Assembly: GCF_028649595.1 (NCBI RefSeq)
Contig: NZ_JAQSLK010000002.1
Location: 124,001-188,000, forward strand
Origin: Campylobacter magnus
Lineage (GTDB): Bacteria; Campylobacterota; Campylobacteria; Campylobacterales; Campylobacteraceae
Direction of reading: 5' to 3'
DNA: 64,000 bases
Position 1 is the stretch's first letter; each line of letters begins with the position of its first letter. Shown here in pieces: positions 59,218-64,000 of this stretch. Below the pieces are notes generated by a model. It saw only the letters and a program-made list of their open reading frames with translations. It was not told where the DNA came from and made no database searches. A program made the position numbers and the translations under genes.

Positions 59218-60632
59218 TTTAGCCAGTCCTTGATAACACTCTCTATCTCAGTTTTTTCGCAGATTTGCGCAGGTGGCAAAGTCCCATCAAATAACGCTAA
59301 AATTGCACTTGGCAAGCAGACATTAAACTTAGCAGCAAGGCTAGTTAGCGTTTCTTTTTCATCATCGCAAGGTACTCCGTCAATTGCGATTTTCATACTT
59401 GGGGCAAATTTCACCCACTGCGCTGTTGAAGCGATTATATCGCCGTTTTGAGCCATTTTTAGAGCTGTTGCTGTGTGTGGGTCTATTAGCTCGCCCATGC
59501 TAGCGTATTTTTTGATTATAGCCTTACACTCATCATCGCTGCACCAATCAGCATAAAAAATTTGCTGTATTTTTGATAGCTCGCCTGCGCTTAGCTTGTA
59601 GCATCTAGAGCTAGCTAGCTCATCCATTAGCTCTTTTGTGCGGTATGCACCAAAAAGATCAAAAAGCAGTCTTTCTATATTTGAGCTTAGCAAAATATCC
59701 ATAGCAGGCGAAATAGTGGGGATTAGCTCTTTATCTTTTGCGTCATAAATGCCCTCATTTATTAGCCTAGTTAGCACATTATTAGCATTTGATGCGATGC
59801 CGATTTTTTCTATCGGTGCGCCCATTTTACGGGCGTAATACGCACCCAGAGCATCGCCAAAGTTTCCGCTTGGCACGATGATATTTTTTGGATTTTCTTT
59901 ACTTGCGCCACTTTTAATTAAAGCGTAAATGTGATAAATAATTTGAAATAAAATGCGACCAAAATTAACCGAGTTTGCAGCACTTAGATGAAGATCTTTG
60001 CTAGCTAAAAAGCCTTTAAAATCATCATTGCTAAGCAGGCTCTTTAGACTGCGCTGCGCATCATCAAAGCTGCCTTTTATGCCAAGCACTTTTAGGTTTG
60101 GCTCGCTATTATAAGAAAGCATTTGAAGACGCTGAACCTGGCTTGTGCCACCATCTGGATATAGGCAGATTACACGGACATTTTTGCTACCTTTAAAGGT
60201 TTGTAAAGTAGCTGGCCCAGTATCTCCACTAGTGGCTACGATGATGAGGTATTTCTCGCCCTTTTTGCTAGCAAGTTCGTCCATAATAGCACCAAAAGGT
60301 TGCAACGCCATATCCTTAAAAGCACGAGTTGGCCCATGCCAAAGCTCGTTAATAAAAAGTCCATTTATTTCTTTTAGCTCCACAGCCTGCCCATTATCAA
60401 AGCTATCATAGCGAGCTAAGGCTGATTTAACAAGGCTTTCATTTATCCCAAAGGCTCTAATGATTTGTAGGCTTAGTTCTTTGTAGTCTTTGCTAAGCGA
60501 GCCAAAATCAAGCTTGGCAAAATGCGCAGGTGCCCACAGCCCACCATGAGCACTCATCGGCGAGAGAATAGCCTCTTCAAAGCTTACGCTCTCATGGCTT
60601 TCTCCGTTTTGTAATCTTGTATTTACTAGCAT
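59214..60632 (-). CDS. thrC: Threonine synthase
   Basis: 472 residues. It makes threonine from O-phosphohomoserine with PLP. GPTRAFKDMALQPFG holds the PLP lysine near residue 109, and VATSGDTGPATL the phosphate site. The long form (about 470) is typical of proteobacteria. Confidence 0.96.
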   Translation of the reverse strand: MLVNTRLQNGESHESVSFEEAILSPMSAHGGLWAPAHFAKLDFGSLSKDYKELSLQIIRAFGINESLVKSALARYDSFDNGQAVELKEINGLFINELWHGPTRAFKDMALQPFGAIMDELASKKGEKYLIIVATSGDTGPATLQTFKGSKNVRVICLYPDGGTSQVQRLQMLSYNSEPNLKVLGIKGSFDDAQRSLKSLLSNDDFKGFLASKDLHLSAANSVNFGRILFQIIYHIYALIKSGASKENPKNIIVPSGNFGDALGAYYARKMGAPIEKIGIASNANNVLTRLINEGIYDAKDKELIPTISPAMDILLSSNIERLLFDLFGAYRTKELMDELASSRCYKLSAGELSKIQQIFYADWCSDDECKAIIKKYASMGELIDPHTATALKMAQNGDIIASTAQWVKFAPSMKIAIDGVPCDDEKETLTSLAAKFNVCLPSAILALFDGTLPPAQICEKTEIESVIKDWLK

Positions 60633-60655
60633 TTTTTATCCTTTTATTATAGATT

Positions 60656-61498
60656 TTAGCGTATCACGCTACCTATGCCCTCATCAGTAAAAATCTCTAA
60701 AAGTAGCGAATGAGACACGCGCCCATCTATGATATGCACAGCTTTTGCGCCTGCTTTTATGCACTCTAAGCTAGCTTCTAGCTTTGGTATCATACCACCG
60801 CTTATGGTGCCACCACTTTTAAGCTCTGCTATTTTAGCCTCATCAAGCTTACTTATTAGCTCGCCGTTTTTATCCAAAACACCTTTTATATCGCTTAGAA
60901 ATATAGCCTTGCTAGCCCTTAGCTTAGCAGCTATTGCGCTAGCTGCAAGATCTGCGTTTATATTGTAGCTAGTAGCGTTTGCGCCAAGTGCGATTGGAGC
61001 GATTACTGGGATAATGTCTTCTTTAAGAAGTGCATTTATCACAGCTTCATTTACCTCATCAATCTTGCCTACAAAGCCGTATTTTTCAAGGTTAAAAGCA
61101 GATGCTCTAAGCAGTCCATCATCCTTGCCGCTTATGCCCACAGCCCTTGCGCCATGAGCTACGAGCAGGCTTGTGATTTCTTTATTTATTAGTCCGCTTA
61201 GTGCCATTTCTACTACTTCCATAGTGTCTTTGTTAGTCACCCTTAGCCCATCTTCAAAGTGGCTTTCTATGTTAAGTTTATCTAGCAGTGAGTTTATCTT
61301 TTTGCCGCCGCCATGGACGATTACTACCTTTATACCCACAAGCTGTAAAAGCACGATATCACGGGCAAAATCGCTTTTTAGTCCCTCATCAGTTTGTGCT
61401 GCACCACCATATTTTATCACAAAAACTTGCCCACGAAACTTTTGTATATAAGGCAAGGCTGAGAGTATGATTTCAGCGGTTTTTATATGAGATTTCAT
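60656..61498 (-). CDS. argB: Acetylglutamate kinase
   Basis: 280 residues. It phosphorylates N-acetylglutamate in arginine synthesis. FVIKYGGAAQTDEGLK at the start, VHGGGKKINSLLDKL near 61 and NINADLAASAIAAKL near 174 are characteristic. It lies between thrC and a defence-type gene, not with other arg genes. Confidence 0.96.
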   Translation of the reverse strand: MKSHIKTAEIILSALPYIQKFRGQVFVIKYGGAAQTDEGLKSDFARDIVLLQLVGIKVVIVHGGGKKINSLLDKLNIESHFEDGLRVTNKDTMEVVEMALSGLINKEITSLLVAHGARAVGISGKDDGLLRASAFNLEKYGFVGKIDEVNEAVINALLKEDIIPVIAPIALGANATSYNINADLAASAIAAKLRASKAIFLSDIKGVLDKNGELISKLDEAKIAELKSGGTISGGMIPKLEASLECIKAGAKAVHIIDGRVSHSLLLEIFTDEGIGSVIR

Positions 61499-61518
61499 TT
61501 TTTATCCTTTTAATATAA

Positions 61519-63228
61519 CTAAGATAAACTTGTTGTTTTAATTAAATTGTTTTTTTCTACAAAAGAAATAAAATCATTTATAATATTATTATTTCTTTCT
61601 ATTATTTCGGTTTTGCCAAATTCACTATAGTTTTTATGTATAGAGTTTAATTCATTATTTTGTGATTTTTTATAATGTTTTTCTTTGTCAGCAAAACTAA
61701 AATCACTTGCTCTAATGTTTATTGTTCGCTCCAAAAGGACTTTATTGCCAATAAATTCTATTTCATTGCCACTAAAATTTTCTCTTTTTGCTCTTTCTTT
61801 TGCGTAAATATGTTCTATTTGAAATTGCTCAGTTAATCCCGGTGTTTTTTGGGTACTATCTTTTAAAAACCACCAAGTAAGTATAGAACGAGTTATTGAA
61901 TTATTATTGCTAAATTTTTGATTTTGTATAAATGTTTTTAAATTTTCTTTTTCAAACAAAAACTTTGAAAAATCCATTTCCTTGTCGTTAATAATATCTA
62001 TCATAGCACTATAAATAGGTATTCTTAGCTGAGAGACGCTAGGATATATAAAAGAATATGCAAAAATAAACGCTGTTATTTTCTCTAAAAATTTAGCAAA
62101 TTTTATATTATCAAGCTTATTTTGCTCATCTCTATTTTTCATAAAATATACAGAAGTGATATTTGCCCACATTATATTTGGGGCATAGTTTAAAATAAAA
62201 AGCCATCTTAAAGTATTTTCATCAAAATAATTTTTATCTTGAATAGAAATTGCTTGCCAAAAGCTACCCAAGTTTTGCAAGTCTTCAAAAGTCCTATCGC
62301 TTTTTAATAAAGCATAACTATCCTTTTCATAAAAATCTCTCAAACCCTCTGTTGTGCTATTTTTATTACCTTTTAAAGCTCTTTGATAATACATATAACG
62401 ATTAAAAATTTCATCAGTAGAAGTATTATCTTTTTTAGAAAATACCTCTTTACATAAAATTTCCAAATTTTTCCATTTTTCTATAAATTCATCTTTTTGA
62501 TTTTTTGCTACATAAAATTTATAAAATTGTGCTTTAAAAATATCTGCATCAGCTAGTGGCTTGCCTCTATCATTTAAAGTAGAAAAAATCCTAAGTGCTG
62601 TTTTTTCATTATCTGCTTCAATAGGCAATAAAATACAATTATTTAAAATTCTAGTTGGTAAATAGGCGAAATAATTAGGATATTCTTTTAAAAATTCATC
62701 TACTTCTTTTTCAAAATACCTAAAATTTATGGCATACTGGCTTTTAAAATCTTTAGCATCACCAGTTTTTAGAATTTCTAAAAATTCATTCTTATGTTCA
62801 TCTAAGGCTACCTGAGAATCTATTTTTAATTTTTCTTTGTTTTCATTGCCAAATTCATCACTTTTCCAAATACATTGTGCCAAGTTTTGCTTTGTTCGCA
62901 TAGAATTTTCATCTTCCATTTTTTCAAGTCTTTTATAAAAAACCCTAAGCAATAGCATTAAAGTAGTAAGCCTTTGTTGCCCATCTATTACTTCAAGCTT
63001 TTTATTATTCTCAAAAGTTACAATAGGGCCTAAAAAATATTCTTCATCAGAATTAAAATTTTCAGGTTTTTTATCTGGAAAAGCGAAATCAAAAATGTCT
63101 TTCCAAAGAGTTTGACACTCATCTTCTCCCCAAGCATAAGGGCGTTGATAATCAGGTATTAAAAAATCAGATCTTTTATCTTCAAATAATTGTTTAATCT
63201 TTTTTTGGTCTATGTTTAATTTTGACAT
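61519..63228 (-). CDS. DUF262/DUF1524 protein, candidate type IV restriction or defence nuclease
   Basis: 569 residues. IPDYQRPYAWGEDEC at 24-38 and IDGQQRLTT at 81-89 define the DUF262 (ParB-like) domain; the C-terminal part has IEHIYAKERA and FIGNKVLLERTINIRASD, the DUF1524 His-Asn nuclease region. This pairing is that of GmrSD-type enzymes which cut modified phage DNA. The gene is much richer in A+T than its argB and lpxK neighbours and has no partner gene, so it was probably acquired as a single defence gene. Confidence 0.85.
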   Translation of the reverse strand: MSKLNIDQKKIKQLFEDKRSDFLIPDYQRPYAWGEDECQTLWKDIFDFAFPDKKPENFNSDEEYFLGPIVTFENNKKLEVIDGQQRLTTLMLLLRVFYKRLEKMEDENSMRTKQNLAQCIWKSDEFGNENKEKLKIDSQVALDEHKNEFLEILKTGDAKDFKSQYAINFRYFEKEVDEFLKEYPNYFAYLPTRILNNCILLPIEADNEKTALRIFSTLNDRGKPLADADIFKAQFYKFYVAKNQKDEFIEKWKNLEILCKEVFSKKDNTSTDEIFNRYMYYQRALKGNKNSTTEGLRDFYEKDSYALLKSDRTFEDLQNLGSFWQAISIQDKNYFDENTLRWLFILNYAPNIMWANITSVYFMKNRDEQNKLDNIKFAKFLEKITAFIFAYSFIYPSVSQLRIPIYSAMIDIINDKEMDFSKFLFEKENLKTFIQNQKFSNNNSITRSILTWWFLKDSTQKTPGLTEQFQIEHIYAKERAKRENFSGNEIEFIGNKVLLERTINIRASDFSFADKEKHYKKSQNNELNSIHKNYSEFGKTEIIERNNNIINDFISFVEKNNLIKTTSLS

Positions 63229-63353
63229 TTTTTACTCCACCAAAAGTTAAGTTTGAAATTTTTGAATTTTAGCTAAATTTTTTGATTTTCACGCTTTAAT
63301 TATAATTAAAATTTGATAATTTTATAAATGCACATAAATAAAATAAGTAAATG

Positions 63354-64000
63354 CTACATTTTATTTATGTCACATTTTCTTACATATTCAAGTAATTTTT
63401 CCTTAAAATTCTCACTTAAATTTAACTCTAATTTTATAACTGAAACAGGAATTCCAAAATCTTTTATCTTTGCGTAGTCCTTGCTGGTAACTAGTAGGCT
63501 TGTAGCAGCGTGTTTTTTTAGAATTTCTTTTAGTTCATCTGCGCTAAAATCATAATGGTCGCTAAAATGATAATGCGCCACGCAGTTACCATAATGCTTA
63601 TTTAGACGGCTTGGATTTGCTATGCCTGAGACTAGCACCATACGCTCTGTGGGGTAGAGAATTCTAGAATTCCTTACTATATCGCTATCATCAGGTATAA
63701 AATCAGCCAAAGCATAAAAGCTCTTTGGTAGCCTATACGCCCCACTTGGCAGGCAAAAATCACAAGCTGGTTCGCTAAAAGGTTTTAATAAAATATCAAA
63801 TTTTTTAATACCAAAATGCCTAAATCCATCATCTAAAATAACGATTTTTGCGCCTAGTTGCTTGGCTTTTAAAATGCCAGCTTCTCTATCCTCGCTAACT
63901 ATCACATTTGCGCCATTTATCGCATAGTCCATAGCCTCATCGCCGCTTATATCACAAGGCACTAGAATTTCGCCCTTTTGCGATACCACTACGCAGCCTT
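63354..64000 (-). CDS. lpxK: Tetraacyldisaccharide 4'-kinase, C-terminal part (cut by window end)
   Basis: The last 215 residues of LpxK, which phosphorylates the lipid A precursor. ILDDGFRH near residue 52 of the visible part is the family hallmark; VSGIANPSRLNKHYGN and LLVTSKDYAKI follow. The frame continues to the window edge without a start (reading GCVVVSQKGE), so the apparent GTG at 63989 is internal. A GAATTC palindrome at 63658-63674 encodes VRNSRILYP. In C. jejuni lpxK, thrC and kdsB are adjacent; here argB and the defence gene sit between. Confidence 0.93.
   Translation of the reverse strand, partial: GCVVVSQKGEILVPCDISGDEAMDYAINGANVIVSEDREAGILKAKQLGAKIVILDDGFRHFGIKKFDILLKPFSEPACDFCLPSGAYRLPKSFYALADFIPDDSDIVRNSRILYPTERMVLVSGIANPSRLNKHYGNCVAHYHFSDHYDFSADELKEILKKHAATSLLVTSKDYAKIKDFGIPVSVIKLELNLSENFKEKLLEYVRKCDINKM

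Overview
The window looks like the chromosome of a Campylobacter species, possibly of the fetus/hyointestinalis/lanienae type, carrying most of an integrated conjugative element. The DNA is AT-rich. It carries a XerH-type recombinase, a kdsB-thrC-lpxK cluster, and selA/selB beside a Fe-S protein and a TorD-like chaperone, all arranged much as in C. jejuni. The species call is inference; no rRNA or tRNA gene was seen.

Element, about 1 to 39,800. The minus-strand block 306-3684 holds a serine recombinase, an AbiEii-type toxin/antitoxin pair whose toxin lacks its nucleotidyltransferase domain, a VapX-like/VapD pair and a Fic protein. It is bounded by 15-bp inverted repeats (257-271, 3792-3806) whose core has the layout of a serine-recombinase crossover site, and related sites separate the toxin units inside. 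From 3832 to 16496 runs a complete VirB/VirD4 type IV secretion (conjugation) operon: VirB2, fused VirB3/B4, B5, B6, a B7-like lipoprotein, B8, B9, B10, B11, D4, another lipoprotein and a coiled-coil membrane protein. DNA-processing genes follow: topoisomerase III (17531), a roughly 3,100-residue methylase/SNF2-helicase polyvalent protein (20707-30060), two EexN-like lipoproteins, a VirD2/MobP-type relaxase and its MobC-like partner on the minus strand, a palindrome-rich candidate oriT (34320-34500), a TOPRIM primase, a full AbiEii toxin/antitoxin pair, a candidate small RNA and MazEF.

How the parts may work together. Six otherwise unrelated proteins of the element end in exactly Glu-Arg: the truncated AbiEii protein, VapD, the giant methylase/helicase, the relaxase, the TOPRIM primase and the full AbiEii toxin. 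They have hydrophilic, low-complexity tails, and their codons differ (GAG CGT versus GAA AGA). Secretion-machine subunits and the antitoxins lack the ending. I propose that it is part of a C-terminal VirD4-dependent translocation signal, so that conjugation delivers a protein payload (relaxase, primase, anti-restriction-type giant protein, toxins) together with the DNA, while antitoxins must be made from the incoming genes. In the toxin array the codons for the Glu-Arg end lie inside the recombination-site-like sequence, which would let whole toxin units be exchanged.

Chromosome, about 40,570 to 64,000: an MBOAT O-acyltransferase with an SGNH-type partner, a DUF4405 protein, argG, xerH, a periplasmic unknown, prmC, an M48 protease, an NSS transporter, two tiny membrane proteins, a TorD-like chaperone and Fe-S protein, selA-selB, kdsB, thrC, argB, a DUF262/DUF1524 defence-type protein and the end of lpxK. 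Intergenic spaces are filled by a proliferating palindrome (GGAATTCTAGAATTCC) and by two kinds of larger hairpin repeat. The palindrome also lies inside several reading frames.
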